64,000 nucleotides of DNA from an uncultured Pelagibacteraceae bacterium (lineage in GTDB: Bacteria; Pseudomonadota; Alphaproteobacteria; Pelagibacterales; Pelagibacteraceae), in assembly GCA_902624535.1 (NCBI GenBank), contig CACNYF010000003.1:36280-100279 (forward strand), read 5' to 3'. The notes under the pieces are model-generated. The model was not told the origin of the DNA. It searched no databases and saw nothing but the letters and a program-made list of their open reading frames with translations. Position numbers and translations under genes: made by a program. The first letter of the stretch is position 1; every line of letters begins with the position of its first letter. Shown here in pieces: positions 20,834 to 32,017 of the stretch.

Positions 20834-21172
20834 TTAATTCTTAGCTTTAAAATTTATTCCTTTAGACTCAAAGAGTTTAGCAAGTTCTCCACTCTCATAC
20901 ATTTCTTTTACGATATCGCATCCACCAATAAACTCATTTTTAACATATAATTGAGGAATGGTTGGCCAATCACTAAATATTTTTATACCTTCTCTTAGCT
21001 TTTGATCTGCTAAAACATTTACACCTTTAAAATTTACTTCAAGAACTTTTAAAATATTTGATGTAGCCATTGAAAATCCACATTGGGGTGCATCAGGTGT
21101 ACCTTTCATAAAAAGACACACATCGTTGTTTTCAATTTCACTTTTTATTAAATCATTTGTTTCTTGTTCCAT
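20834..21172 (-). CDS. grxD: Monothiol glutaredoxin (Grx4 family)
   Basis: CGFS motif in MKGTPDAPQCGFS; WPTIPQLYVKNEFIGGCDI. Confidence 0.93.
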   Translation of the reverse strand: MEQETNDLIKSEIENNDVCLFMKGTPDAPQCGFSMATSNILKVLEVNFKGVNVLADQKLREGIKIFSDWPTIPQLYVKNEFIGGCDIVKEMYESGELAKLFESKGINFKAKN

Positions 21173-21403
21173 TTAAATTTCCTTTGTTTTAATTGCTAAA
21201 GCGTGAAGTTCGTTTCCCATTTTACCTTTTAAAGAATTATATACCATTTTATGTTGTTCTATTTTACTTTTACCTGAAAATTCAGATGATGTCACTGTAG
21301 CAGAATAGTGATTTCCATCACCTGCTAAATCTTGAATTTCAACTTTTGCGTCAGGTAATCCTTCTTTAATTAAATTCTCAATTTCTTTTAAATCCATTGC
21401 CAT
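21173..21403 (-). CDS. BolA family protein
   Basis: Small BolA-like protein adjacent to monothiol glutaredoxin. Confidence 0.9.
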   Translation of the reverse strand: MAMDLKEIENLIKEGLPDAKVEIQDLAGDGNHYSATVTSSEFSGKSKIEQHKMVYNSLKGKMGNELHALAIKTKEI

Positions 21404-23595
21404 TAGCTATCCATATACTTCTTTAACCAATATTTATGTGCATCTGCCAATTCTTCAATAGATAAATTGATATCATCTTTATATGCGATTGATTGTCCAT
21501 TAACTGTCCCCAATTCATCAAAATGTACTGAATATTTGTTTAAAATCTCTTTTACTTTCTTCAAACTAGCTTCAGGTATTTCTACAATATATCTAGCCTG
21601 ATCTTCACCAAAGAAATATTCATATTTATTTGTTAAACCTTTAAGTGAATTAATTTTTATTCCCCTTTTTCCTTTAATACACATTTTTGATACTGCTGTT
21701 AAAATTCCACCTAATGACACATCATGGCAACTCACAATAAGATTTTTTCTTGATAAATCTAATATAGTTTCACCAATGTTTTTTTCATTAAATAAATTAA
21801 CAGTTGGTGGAGGACCTTTTTTTTCATTTAAAAGCTCTCTTGCAAAAATACTTTGATCTAAATGCCCATCAGTTTTACCAATTACATAAACCAAGTTTCC
21901 TTCAGTTTTAAAATCCATAGTAAGCATTTGTTGATAGTCAGAGATTAGTCCAACACCTCCAATTGTTGGTGTAGGCTTTATACCTTTATCTTTTGTTTCG
22001 TTATAAAATGAAACATTTCCAGATACGACTGGAAAATCTAGATACTTGCTTGCTTCTGTAATTCCTTCAACACATTCTACGAATTCACCCATATTTTTTT
22101 CTTTTTCTGGATTTCCAAAGTTTAAACAATTTGTAATAGCAATTGGTTTAGCTCCTACCGAAATAAGATTTCTATAGCTTTCACAAACAATTTGTTTTCC
22201 TCCAGTTAATGGATGCGAGAAACAATATAATGCAGAAGAATCTACTGATGCTGCAATTGCTTTATTGGTCCCATGTACCCTCACAACACCAGCATCACCT
22301 CCAGGTTTTTGAATTGTATCACCCATTACTGTATGATCATATTGATCCCATATCCATTTTTTATCTGAAATATTTGAATTACTTAAGATCTTCTTTAGAG
22401 AGTCTGATAATTTTATCGATTTAAATTCATCTTTATCAAATTTTAATTTTTGTGGTAATTTAGTTTTTTTCCAAGGGCGATCATAAATTGGAGCGTTTTC
22501 AGCAAGGAGATTAATTGGTATTTCAGCAACTTTTTTATAATCAAATATCAATTCTATTTTTTTTGTGTCTGTTGTTCTACCTATAACTGCAAAATCTAGG
22601 TTCCATTTATCAAATATTTTCTTTGCATGTTCTTCTTTTCCTTTTTCAAGAACTATAAGCATTCTCTCTTGACTTTCAGACAACATTATTTCATATGGAG
22701 TCATTTTTTCTTCCCTACAAGGAACCTCACTAAGATTTAATTCAATTCCAAGGTTTCCTTTTGATGCCATTTCAACGCTTGAAGATGTTAATCCTGCTGC
22801 ACCCATATCTTGAATTGCAATGATTGAGTTATCAGCCATTAATTCTAAGCACGCTTCAAGTAACAATTTTTCAGTAAATGGGTCTCCGACTTGAACTGTT
22901 GGTTTTTTTTCTTCAATTTTGTCATCGAAAGTTGCAGATGCCATACTGGCACCATGAATTCCATCTCTCCCAGTTTTTGAACCTACGTATATTACTGGTT
23001 TATTTAATCCAGCTGCTTTTGAGTAAAAAATCTTATTTTTATTTACTAAGCCAAGAGTCATGGCATTTACTAATATATTGCCATTGTAAGACTCATCAAA
23101 TGTTGTTTGACCAGCAATTGTTGGAACTCCAATACAATTTCCATATCCACCTATCCCTTTAACAACTCCTCTTAATAAGTTTCTTGTTTTTTTATGTTGT
23201 GGTGAACCAAAATGAATTGAATTTAGATTTGCTATTGGTCTTGCTCCCATTGTAAATACATCACGCATGATCCCACCAACTCCAGTCGCCGCACCTTGAT
23301 AAGGTTCAATAAATGAAGGGTGATTGTGACTTTCAATTTTAAATACAATTGCATCGTCATCTCCAATATCAATGATACCAGCATTTTCTCCAGGTCCTTG
23401 GATGACCTGTTTTCCTTTGGTGTGCATTTTTTTTAAATGTTTTCTAGAAGACTTATAGGAGCAATGTTCGTTCCACATTGCAGAAAATATTGCAAGCTCA
23501 GTTAAATTAGGTATTCTCTTAAGAAGTTCACATATTTTAGAAAATTCTTCTTTTTTTAATCCGTGGTCTATTGCAACTGCTTCTGTAACTTCCAT
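21403..23595 (-). CDS. purL: Phosphoribosylformylglycinamidine synthase subunit PurL
   Basis: SEHCSYK-like ([14 protein letters not shown]), [25 protein letters not shown]. Confidence 0.96.
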   Translation of the reverse strand: MEVTEAVAIDHGLKKEEFSKICELLKRIPNLTELAIFSAMWNEHCSYKSSRKHLKKMHTKGKQVIQGPGENAGIIDIGDDDAIVFKIESHNHPSFIEPYQGAATGVGGIMRDVFTMGARPIANLNSIHFGSPQHKKTRNLLRGVVKGIGGYGNCIGVPTIAGQTTFDESYNGNILVNAMTLGLVNKNKIFYSKAAGLNKPVIYVGSKTGRDGIHGASMASATFDDKIEEKKPTVQVGDPFTEKLLLEACLELMADNSIIAIQDMGAAGLTSSSVEMASKGNLGIELNLSEVPCREEKMTPYEIMLSESQERMLIVLEKGKEEHAKKIFDKWNLDFAVIGRTTDTKKIELIFDYKKVAEIPINLLAENAPIYDRPWKKTKLPQKLKFDKDEFKSIKLSDSLKKILSNSNISDKKWIWDQYDHTVMGDTIQKPGGDAGVVRVHGTNKAIAASVDSSALYCFSHPLTGGKQIVCESYRNLISVGAKPIAITNCLNFGNPEKEKNMGEFVECVEGITEASKYLDFPVVSGNVSFYNETKDKGIKPTPTIGGVGLISDYQQMLTMDFKTEGNLVYVIGKTDGHLDQSIFARELLNEKKGPPPTVNLFNEKNIGETILDLSRKNLIVSCHDVSLGGILTAVSKMCIKGKRGIKINSLKGLTNKYEYFFGEDQARYIVEIPEASLKKVKEILNKYSVHFDELGTVNGQSIAYKDDINLSIEELADAHKYWLKKYMDS

Positions 23596-24278
23596 TATTT
23601 AAAATTATCTAAAATATTTTTGAAAAATAATGAACCATCTTCACCTGACAAATATTTATCTATCATTCTCTCTGGATGAGGCATCATTCCAAGAACATTT
23701 TTATTTTTATTAAATATTCCAGCTATATTTTTAATTGCTCCGTTTGGATTAGTTGCTTCATTTTCTGCACCATCTTCTCCACAATACGTTACAGCTATTT
23801 GATTATTATCTTCCAATAATTTTAATTCATCATCACTACAAAAGTAATTTCCCTCATTATGAGCAATATGAAGCTCTAAAATATCTTTTTTTAAATCTCT
23901 GAAATATTTATTTTGTTTATCCTTAACTTTAATAAAAACATTGCTGCATATAAAATTAAGAAACTTATTCTGTTGTAGTATTCCATTAAGCAAGCCTGTT
24001 TCAGTTAAGATTTGAAAACCATTACAAATTCCCAGAACTAATCCCCCTGAATTAGCAAAATCAATTACTGATTTTATAATTTTTGATTTAGAGGCTATAC
24101 TTCCACACCTTAAGTAATCACCATATGAAAAGCCACCAGGCAATACAATTAAATCTGATTTTGGAATAGATTGATCATTGTGCCAAACCATTTGATTTTT
24201 AAATCCAAATTTTTTAAGAGCTACATCCATGTCTCTATCACAATTTGATCCTGGAAAAATAATGACTGATGATCTCAT
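23595..24278 (-). CDS. purQ: Phosphoribosylformylglycinamidine synthase subunit PurQ
   Basis: [38 protein letters not shown]. Confidence 0.96.
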   Translation of the reverse strand: MRSSVIIFPGSNCDRDMDVALKKFGFKNQMVWHNDQSIPKSDLIVLPGGFSYGDYLRCGSIASKSKIIKSVIDFANSGGLVLGICNGFQILTETGLLNGILQQNKFLNFICSNVFIKVKDKQNKYFRDLKKDILELHIAHNEGNYFCSDDELKLLEDNNQIAVTYCGEDGAENEATNPNGAIKNIAGIFNKNKNVLGMMPHPERMIDKYLSGEDGSLFFKNILDNFK

Positions 24279-24281
24279 TTA

Positions 24282-24515
24282 TTAAACTATTTTGTAATCC
24301 TCAATAACTAGATTAGCCAATAGCTTTTTACACATATCATCTACTAAAGACTTTGCTTTCTTTTCATCTTTCTCTTTTACCTCAATTTCAAAATATTTAC
24401 CTTGTCTCACATCCTCTACATTTCCAAAATTCATTCCATTAAGGGTTTGTTGAATAGCCTTTCCCTGAGGATCTAAAACTCCATTTTTAAGAGTTACAAT
24501 TACTTTAATTTTCAT
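24282..24515 (-). CDS. purS: Phosphoribosylformylglycinamidine synthase subunit PurS
   Basis: 77 aa, VIVTLKNGVLDPQGKAI; between purQ and purC. Confidence 0.93.
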   Translation of the reverse strand: MKIKVIVTLKNGVLDPQGKAIQQTLNGMNFGNVEDVRQGKYFEIEVKEKDEKKAKSLVDDMCKKLLANLVIEDYKIV

Positions 24516-25300
24516 TACTTCTTTTTAATCTTTACTGCTTGTGGTTTGGTATATTTTAATGGCCTTATATTTGATTGTTCATGAAGTATATCTAATCTTC
24601 TCGCAACTTCTTGATAAGCCTCAATTAGATTTCCAAGGCCTTTTCTAAATCTATCTTTATCTAATTTTTTATCACTATTTACATCCCATAGTCTGCAGGT
24701 ATCTGGACTTATTTCATCTGCGAGTATGATCTCTTTTTTTCCATTTTTCTCATATCTTCCAAATTCTACTTTAAAATCTACAAGTTTAATTCCAACACCC
24801 CTAAACATGCCTTGAAGAAAATCATTAATTCTATTTAATTCTTTGTTAATTAAGTTTAATTCATCTTTTTCCATCCACTTAAAAGCTAAGATATGTTCAG
24901 TGCTTACTAAGGGATCTCCTAAATCATCATCTTTTAAGCAATACTCTATTAATGGATTATCTAAGACTGTCCCATCTTCAATACCCAATCTTTTAGTTAA
25001 TGATCCAGTTGCAATATTTCTAACAATAAATTCAATAGGTATGATTTCAACGTGTTGAACTAATTGCTCTCTCATATTTAAACGTTTAACTAAATGATTT
25101 TTGATACCAACATTGTTTAATTGAGTTAATATATGTTCAGAAATTCTATTGTTTAAAATTCCTTTACCATCCATCACTGCTTTTTTTTGATTATTAAATG
25201 CGGTTGCATCATCTTTAAAATGTTGGATAACATATTTTTTATCGTTACTTGCAAAAATTATTTTTGCTTTACCTTCGTATAATTTTTTTCCTTTTTTCAT
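24515..25300 (-). CDS. purC: SAICAR synthase
   Basis: LYEGKAKIIF; IIPIEFIVRNIATGS; DEISPDTCRLWD. Confidence 0.96.
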   Translation of the reverse strand: MKKGKKLYEGKAKIIFASNDKKYVIQHFKDDATAFNNQKKAVMDGKGILNNRISEHILTQLNNVGIKNHLVKRLNMREQLVQHVEIIPIEFIVRNIATGSLTKRLGIEDGTVLDNPLIEYCLKDDDLGDPLVSTEHILAFKWMEKDELNLINKELNRINDFLQGMFRGVGIKLVDFKVEFGRYEKNGKKEIILADEISPDTCRLWDVNSDKKLDKDRFRKGLGNLIEAYQEVARRLDILHEQSNIRPLKYTKPQAVKIKKK

Positions 25301-26592
25301 TATTTGAATACTCTTTTAAATATATAATTTACATTTTTTAAATGTTTGTCATATGTAAAGATTTTATCTAATCTTTTTTCACTTATTTTACCAGTGATTG
25401 ATTTATCACTTTTTAAAAGTGTTAATAGATTTGTATTTTTTGCAAAACTAGCTTTTGCATGAGACTGAACTAATCTATACGCTTTCTCTCTAGCGATACC
25501 TGATTTAGTTAGTTCTAACATTACCTCTTGAGAAAAAACAAGACCTCTTGTTAAGTTTAAATTTTTTATCATCGTTTTTGGATAAACAATCATTTTCTCT
25601 AAAATTCCTGACAGTCTAACTAAAGCAAAATCTAAAGTAATATTTGCATCTGGACCAATATTTCTTTCAACACTAGAATGAGAAATATCTCTTTCATGCC
25701 ATAAAGAAATATTTTCTAAAGCTGGAATTACATAGCTTCTTACCATTCTTGCAAGTCCGGTGAGATTTTCACTTAATATTGGATTTTTTTTATGAGGCAT
25801 AGCAGATGAGCCCTTTTGATCTTTTGAAAAGTATTCCTGTAATTCATAAACTTCTGATCTTTGTAAATGCCTTATTTCTGTCGCTACTCTTTCAATAGAT
25901 CCAGCAATAATCCCAAGAACTGCAAAATAATGTGCATGTCTGTCTCTCGGTATAATTTGAGTTGAAATTGGCTCAGCTTTTAATTTTAATTTCTTTGCAA
26001 CATAAGTTTCAATTTTAGGATTTATATTAGCAAACGTTCCTACAGCTCCAGAAATTGCACATGTTGATACATTTTCTATTGCATCTTTTAATCTTAATTT
26101 GTTTCTTTTAAATTCTTCATAAAATGATGCTAATTTTAGTCCAAATGTAATTGGTTCCGCATGAATACCATGACTTCTTCCAATACATGGAGTTAATTTA
26201 TATTTTTTAGCCTGTTTTTTTAAAACATATAAAATTTTATCAATGTCTTTTAATAAAATATTTCCTGACTGAACCAATTGAATATTTAAAGTTGTATCTA
26301 AAACATCAGATGAGGTCATGCCTTGATGAAGATATCTTGCTTTAAGACCCGCTTGTTCGGTAATTGATGTTAAAAAAGCAATTACATCATGCTTAACTTT
26401 TGCTTCTATATCATGAATTCTTTTAACTTTGATTTTGCCTTTTTTTTTAACTAATGATGCAACTCCTTTAGGAATAATTTTATATTTTTCCATTGCCTCA
26501 GCCGCAGCAATTTCTACATCTAACCAAATCTTATATTTGTTTTCTTCAGACCAAATACTGACAAGCTCTTTTCTAGAATATCTTGATATCAT
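25300..26592 (-). CDS. purB: Adenylosuccinate lyase
   Basis: TSSDVLDT; SSAMPHKKNPI signature. Confidence 0.96.
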   Translation of the reverse strand: MISRYSRKELVSIWSEENKYKIWLDVEIAAAEAMEKYKIIPKGVASLVKKKGKIKVKRIHDIEAKVKHDVIAFLTSITEQAGLKARYLHQGMTSSDVLDTTLNIQLVQSGNILLKDIDKILYVLKKQAKKYKLTPCIGRSHGIHAEPITFGLKLASFYEEFKRNKLRLKDAIENVSTCAISGAVGTFANINPKIETYVAKKLKLKAEPISTQIIPRDRHAHYFAVLGIIAGSIERVATEIRHLQRSEVYELQEYFSKDQKGSSAMPHKKNPILSENLTGLARMVRSYVIPALENISLWHERDISHSSVERNIGPDANITLDFALVRLSGILEKMIVYPKTMIKNLNLTRGLVFSQEVMLELTKSGIAREKAYRLVQSHAKASFAKNTNLLTLLKSDKSITGKISEKRLDKIFTYDKHLKNVNYIFKRVFK

Positions 26593-27362
26593 TAATTATA
26601 TGGGGGCCTCGTATAACCTTTAACAGATTCTGTAAAAATTTCATATGAATCTTCAGTAATACCAACAGTGTGCTCAAATTGTGCTGATAAAGATTTATCT
26701 TTAGTTACTGCTGTCCAACCATCATTTAAAACTTTTGTGTCATATTTTCCGTAATTTATCATTGGTTCAATTGTAAAAGTCATACCAGGTATTAGTTCTT
26801 TGCCAGTATTTTTAGATCCATAATGAAGTATATTTGGAGGTTCATGAAATAAATTGCTTATTCCATGCCCACAAAAATCTCTTACAACTGAATAACCTTT
26901 GCTTTCAACATAAGATTGAATTTCAAATCCTATATCACCAAGTTTTTTACCTGGCTCTAAAATAGATATTGCTTTCATCAATGAGTCATAGGTTGCTTCA
27001 ATTAAATTTTTTGCCTTAACTGGAACATTTCCAATTTCATACATTCTACTTGTATCTCCATAATAATTATCAATGACCGCTGTCACATCAACATTAACTG
27101 CATCACCATCTTCTAAAATTCTCTCAGAGGGTATTCCATGACAAACTACATGATTTAATGATGTGCAGAGTGATTTTTCAAAACCTCTATAAAATAATGG
27201 AGCTGAATAACCACCATTATCTTTTATAAATTCATAGCCTAATTTATCAATCTTATCTGTTGATATTCCAGGTTTAATATAATCTGTAAGCATGTCTAAA
27301 GTTTTAGATGCAAGCTTTCCAGCTACTCTCATCTTTTCAAATTTTTCTTTATAATCACTCAT
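26592..27362 (-). CDS. map: Methionine aminopeptidase type I
   Basis: CTSLNHVVCHGIPS; NVDVTAVIDNYYGDTSRMY; HGISNLFHEPPNI. Confidence 0.95.
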   Translation of the reverse strand: MSDYKEKFEKMRVAGKLASKTLDMLTDYIKPGISTDKIDKLGYEFIKDNGGYSAPLFYRGFEKSLCTSLNHVVCHGIPSERILEDGDAVNVDVTAVIDNYYGDTSRMYEIGNVPVKAKNLIEATYDSLMKAISILEPGKKLGDIGFEIQSYVESKGYSVVRDFCGHGISNLFHEPPNILHYGSKNTGKELIPGMTFTIEPMINYGKYDTKVLNDGWTAVTKDKSLSAQFEHTVGITEDSYEIFTESVKGYTRPPYN

Positions 27363-28041
27363 CTATAATATTAATTTTTTTTTCAATTTTAATCTCTTTA
27401 GAACTAAGTTTGCATCTATAAGCGAGAAATTTTACTCCTGCTTTTTTTGCTTTTTTATAGTTTTCAAAATAAATATGATCAATATCTTTTGCAATTCTAA
27501 AATTATTTATATTTTGAATTTGCGTTAAAAATAAGACATATGGTTTATAACCTTTTTTAATTGATTTAATTAACATATTTAGATGTTTTGTTCCTCTTGA
27601 TGTTACCGCATCAGGAAATTCAGCAACATCTTTTTCTCTAAATAATGTTACATTTTTTACTTCTATTAAATTATTATCACATAAAAAGTCAAATCTTGTA
27701 TCATCACTGAATTTAAATTCTGGTTTAATATTTTTAATAGTTTTAAACTCTGATATTAATTTATTTTCTAATCCATGATTAACGATTTTGTTTGCTCTAT
27801 GAGTATTTACCCCAACGTATCTTTTTTTTGCTTTAATAATTTCTAATGTAAATTTTAGTTTTCTTTTTGGATCATCATGTTCTGTCACTAATACTTCATT
27901 TCCTTCATCCAAGAGACCCTGCATAGATCCTGTGTTAGGACAATGTGCCGTTATAGTCTTGTTATTTACTTTTATATCGGCGAAAAATCTTTTATATCTT
28001 TTTAATAATTTTCCTTTAATAAGGCTATTTGTAAATTTCAT
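27355..28041 (-). CDS. sfsA: Sugar fermentation stimulation protein A
   Basis: LLKRYKRFFADI, AHCPNTGSM, FLCDNNLIEVKNVTL. Confidence 0.92.
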   Translation of the reverse strand: MKFTNSLIKGKLLKRYKRFFADIKVNNKTITAHCPNTGSMQGLLDEGNEVLVTEHDDPKRKLKFTLEIIKAKKRYVGVNTHRANKIVNHGLENKLISEFKTIKNIKPEFKFSDDTRFDFLCDNNLIEVKNVTLFREKDVAEFPDAVTSRGTKHLNMLIKSIKKGYKPYVLFLTQIQNINNFRIAKDIDHIYFENYKKAKKAGVKFLAYRCKLSSKEIKIEKKINIIDE

Positions 28042-28063
28042 ATAAATTTACTTATATTTACAT

Positions 28064-28813
28064 ATGCAAAATAAAAAAGAGATAAATGCTGGTATATTAA
28101 TTATTGGTAATGAAGTTCTTTCTGGAAGAACACAAGACGTTAATACAAGCACATTGGCAATTTGGTTAAATTCATTAGGCATACCTGTTGCAGAAGTTAG
28201 AGTCATTCCTGATGATGAAAATATTATTATAAATACAATTAATGAACTTAGAAAAAAATATTCATATATATTTACTACAGGAGGAATAGGGCCAACCCAT
28301 GATGATATTACTGCAGAGTCTGTATCTAAAGCATTTAATATTGAATACGGTTTTCATAAAGAGGCTTTTTCAATACTAGAAAGTTATTATAAACCAGGTG
28401 AATTTAATGAAGGCAGACAAAAGATGGCCAAAATGCCCGTTAGTGCAAATTTAATTTTAAATCCATCTAGCGGAGCTCCAGGCTTCTATGTTGAAAACGT
28501 ATTTTGTCTTCCAGGTGTGCCATCAATTATGAAAGCAATGCTAGGAGGTTTAAACAACCTTTTAATCGGTGGAGATCCAATATTAAGTGAAACAATTAAT
28601 TTAAGAACTGTTGAAAGTGAAATAGCTAAATCTTTAACTGAAGTTCAGAATAATAATTCAGAAGTTGAAATTGGAAGTTATCCTTTTTTTAAAGCAGGTA
28701 AATTAGGAGTATCTATTGTTATGAGATCAGTAGATAAATCAAAAATTGATAAATGCAATTCAGAAATACTTAAGTTTGTTAAAGACAAACAAATCGAAAT
28801 AGTTGAGCGTTAA
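28064..28813 (+). CDS. CinA N-terminal/molybdopterin-binding domain protein
   Basis: AGILIIGNEVLSGRTQDVNT; TTGGIGPTHDDIT. Confidence 0.88.
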   Translation: MQNKKEINAGILIIGNEVLSGRTQDVNTSTLAIWLNSLGIPVAEVRVIPDDENIIINTINELRKKYSYIFTTGGIGPTHDDITAESVSKAFNIEYGFHKEAFSILESYYKPGEFNEGRQKMAKMPVSANLILNPSSGAPGFYVENVFCLPGVPSIMKAMLGGLNNLLIGGDPILSETINLRTVESEIAKSLTEVQNNNSEVEIGSYPFFKAGKLGVSIVMRSVDKSKIDKCNSEILKFVKDKQIEIVER

Positions 28814-28815
28814 TT

Positions 28816-29220
28816 ATGCTTTATTTTGCTTACGGAAGTAATCTAAATCATTTTCAAATGAAAAGAAGATGCAAGGATTCAAAATATCTAAAAAAAATAA
28901 ATTTAAAAGGATATACACTTAATTTCAGAAGCAAGTATCGTGCAGCAGATATAGAAAAGAAAAAAAATTCCATTGTGCCTGGTGGTTTGTACGAGATATC
29001 AAAAAGTGATGAAAAAAAACTTGATATTTACGAAGATTATCCAATTCTTTATAAAAAAATTTATTTTAAGTATTACAACAATACTGTGATGACTTATATT
29101 ATGCCTAAAAAAACCATTTTTAGATATCCCACTGAAAGGTATCTAAATGTGGTAAAACAAGGCTACAAAGATTGTAAATTAGACCAAAAATATCTCAAAA
29201 AAGCTCTAGTGAACTTTTAA
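28816..29220 (+). CDS. Gamma-glutamylcyclotransferase (AIG2-like) family
   Basis: LYFAYGSNLNHFQMKRRC. Confidence 0.85.
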   Translation: MLYFAYGSNLNHFQMKRRCKDSKYLKKINLKGYTLNFRSKYRAADIEKKKNSIVPGGLYEISKSDEKKLDIYEDYPILYKKIYFKYYNNTVMTYIMPKKTIFRYPTERYLNVVKQGYKDCKLDQKYLKKALVNF

Positions 29221-29223
29221 TTA

Positions 29224-29910
29224 ATGCTTTCAAAATCTAAAATATTTTTTAAAGGTACAGTTGCTGTTTTACCGCACATGTTATCAGTAATTCCTTTCGG
29301 AATTATAACTGGAGCAATAGGTGTTGAACTAGGTTTTGATCCAATTTTAGTTTATGCAACTTCCTTGATTATTTTTGGCGGTGCTTCACAGATAATATTT
29401 ATGCAACTTTTGTCAGGTGGAGCTTCATCATTAGTAGCCATTACATCAGTTGGAGTAATAAACTCGAGACATTTATTATATGGAGCAGTTTTATCTGAAT
29501 ATCTTGAAAAACTAAGTTTTATAAAAAAATTATTTATATCTTATTTTATTGTGGACCAAGGCTTTGCAGAATCTAACAAGTACATTAAACAAAATAAAAA
29601 TTTATCAAATCCACATTATTATGTTCTTGGCACAGGAGTAACACTTTGGTTTTGTTGGCAGTTATCCACAATTAGTGGAATTATATTGGGCTCATTTATT
29701 CCTGAAGAATTGGGTTTAAAATTTGCGATCCCTCTCACTTTTTTAGCGATTATTGTAAATGACTTAAGAAAATTAGATCATGTATTTGTAATGTTAGTAT
29801 CTGGATTTGCATCATTAATTTTATTTGATGCTCCATTTAAATCTTACATAATATTATCTCCTATAGTTGCTCTAATTGCCGCCTTTATAATGTTGAGGTT
29901 TAAAAAATGA
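29224..29910 (+). CDS. azlC: AzlC family branched-chain amino acid exporter subunit
   Basis: PFGIITGAIGVELGFDP; SRHLLYGAVLSEYL; paired with AzlD. Confidence 0.87.
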   Translation: MLSKSKIFFKGTVAVLPHMLSVIPFGIITGAIGVELGFDPILVYATSLIIFGGASQIIFMQLLSGGASSLVAITSVGVINSRHLLYGAVLSEYLEKLSFIKKLFISYFIVDQGFAESNKYIKQNKNLSNPHYYVLGTGVTLWFCWQLSTISGIILGSFIPEELGLKFAIPLTFLAIIVNDLRKLDHVFVMLVSGFASLILFDAPFKSYIILSPIVALIAAFIMLRFKK

Positions 29911-30224
29911 CCTGGCTTTCAATTATAGTATCTGGAATTGTAACTTATTTCTCTAGGATGGCTATGGTCGCTTTAATTGATAGAGAAATGCTTGGAACAA
30001 AAGTTAAAGAAGTTCTTAATTATGTTCCAGCAGCAGTATTTCCAGCAATAATATTTCCTGGAGTTTTTTTTAATGATTTTGGTTCGTTTGTAGAAATCAC
30101 AGATCCAAAAATTTATGGTGCCATTGTTGCTTTAGTTGTTGGATTTTACTCAAGGAATGTAATCGCTACTATTGTTTCTGGACTATTATCTTATTGGTTT
30201 ATCATTTTTATACTTTTAAAGTAA
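29907..30224 (+). CDS. azlD: AzlD family transporter subunit
   Basis: ~105 aa multi-TM, VLNYVPAAVFPAIIFP; overlaps azlC. Confidence 0.85.
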   Translation: MTWLSIIVSGIVTYFSRMAMVALIDREMLGTKVKEVLNYVPAAVFPAIIFPGVFFNDFGSFVEITDPKIYGAIVALVVGFYSRNVIATIVSGLLSYWFIIFILLK

Positions 30225-30278
30225 TATTATTAACTTTTATAGATAATGATTAGGAATATTAAATATTTTAAAATTAAA

Positions 30279-30650
30279 CTATTCTTCTAAAACTTCTAGT
30301 TCTTTTAAAACTCTCACTATTTTTTCATCTTTTACTTCAGCATCAACCAATATACATTTGTATATTGCTTTAGAATTCATCTCGGCGAGTTCTTTTTTAA
30401 ATGAGCAATCATCGATATGTTTTGTTAATAAATGCTCTTTCAATTCGGGAGGGTTTCCTAAAAACATCATTAATCCTACAACCTCCTTACTATTTACTTT
30501 ATTTGTATTTTCTAAATTTTCTATTTCTGTTACTTTTTTCGCAACATCTATGCTTGAATCCATAAATTTACTTAATCCTATATAAGCTGCATAAATTAAA
30601 GCAAAAACAACAACTATTTTAACGTATCTCATAATCAATTTAAGTAACAA
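30279..30650 (-). CDS. Hypothetical membrane-anchored protein
   Basis: ORF with N-terminal TM segment; no recognised family. Confidence 0.55.
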   Translation of the reverse strand: MLLKLIMRYVKIVVVFALIYAAYIGLSKFMDSSIDVAKKVTEIENLENTNKVNSKEVVGLMMFLGNPPELKEHLLTKHIDDCSFKKELAEMNSKAIYKCILVDAEVKDEKIVRVLKELEVLEE

Positions 30651-30724
30651 TTATAATAATTTTTTTTAATAAATAATAATTATCTAATAATATAAATTAA
30701 ATTATAATTTATACTTAAAATCAA

Positions 30725-32017
30725 ATGTATTTATATTCTAAGCTTCAAAATCTAAAAAAACCTATCCGTATTGCTTTTATTGGTTGTGGCAAGTTTGTTT
30801 CTATGTTCCTTGCTCAATATAATCAATTAAACAAAATCATTTTAGATTCCATAATAGAACTTGATATAGAGAGAGCAAAAAAAAATTGTTTAAATAGTGG
30901 ATTGTCTAATGAAACTATACAGAAGATTAATTTTGCAGATAATCTAGACAAAGTTTTAGATAGAGAAATTGATGTATTTATTGAAGCAACAGGGAATCCT
31001 ATTGCTGGCACTATTCATGCCAAAAAAATAATAAAAAGTAAAAATCATGTAATAATGGTAAATGTCGAGGCAGATGTTTTGTGTGGAAAATACTTATCTG
31101 ATTTAGCCAAAGAAAATAATGTTATCAGTTCAATGGCTTATGGTGATCAACCATCATTAATATTAGAACAAATTGAATGGGCAAAATTAAACGGGTTTGA
31201 AGTTATATGTGCGGGCAAAGGAACAAAATATCATCCATCTTTTGAGTATTCTACACCAGAAACTGTTTGGGGGCACTATGGTTTAACTAAAGAAAGAGCA
31301 GAAAATGAATCTGGTATGAATCCTAAAATGTTTAATAGTTTTTTATGTGGAGATAAATCATCAATTGAAATGTGTGCAGTTAGCAATGCAACAGAGCTAA
31401 AATGTCCAGATAATGGATTAACTTATCCACCATTAGGAGTTTATGATATTGCTAAAAAATTAATTCCAAAATCAGAGGGTGGTTTATTAGATCACACTGG
31501 TCAAGTAGAAGTTATCTCAAGCATTGATTTAGATAAAAAAGATATTCCTAACGATCTTAGATGGGGAGTGTATATTGTTATTAAAGCTCAAAATGAATAT
31601 GTAAAAAACTGCTTTAAAGACTATGGAATGGTTACGGATTCTTCTGGAAGTTATTCGGCAATTTGGAGACCTTATCATTATATTGGATTAGAATTAGCTC
31701 AATCAATTTATTCAATAGTGCTTGATCATAAGGCAACAGGTCATACAAAATATTTTAATGCTGAGATAGCTAGTGTTGCAAAAAAAGACTTAAAGGCAGG
31801 ACAAAAACTAGATGGAGAAGGGGGTTATTGCGCAAGGGGAAGGTTGATTTCTTCTAAAAGATCCAAACAAGAAAGAATTTTACCTATGGGTTTTACTGAC
31901 AATACGGTTTTAAAAAAAGACATTAAGAAAGATGACTTTATAAGCTTAGAAGATGTTGAGCTTGATTTACCAAAAGAAATAATTGAAGCTAGAGAATATC
32001 AATTTAATTTAATTTAA
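30725..32017 (+). CDS. NAD(P)-binding homoserine-dehydrogenase-like oxidoreductase with C-terminal SAF-like domain
   Basis: IAFIGCGKFVSMFLAQYN Rossmann motif; C-terminal ILPMGFTDNTVLKKDIKKDDFISLEDVEL SAF-like. Confidence 0.75.
   Translation: MYLYSKLQNLKKPIRIAFIGCGKFVSMFLAQYNQLNKIILDSIIELDIERAKKNCLNSGLSNETIQKINFADNLDKVLDREIDVFIEATGNPIAGTIHAKKIIKSKNHVIMVNVEADVLCGKYLSDLAKENNVISSMAYGDQPSLILEQIEWAKLNGFEVICAGKGTKYHPSFEYSTPETVWGHYGLTKERAENESGMNPKMFNSFLCGDKSSIEMCAVSNATELKCPDNGLTYPPLGVYDIAKKLIPKSEGGLLDHTGQVEVISSIDLDKKDIPNDLRWGVYIVIKAQNEYVKNCFKDYGMVTDSSGSYSAIWRPYHYIGLELAQSIYSIVLDHKATGHTKYFNAEIASVAKKDLKAGQKLDGEGGYCARGRLISSKRSKQERILPMGFTDNTVLKKDIKKDDFISLEDVELDLPKEIIEAREYQFNLI

Noticed and set aside
22209-23162. 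Plus-strand ORFs within purL
   Set aside because: Antisense to purL; no independent evidence of coding.
30651-30724. Almost pure A/T intergenic stretch
   Set aside because: Expected for spacer in such an AT-rich genome; no clear structured signal beyond composition.
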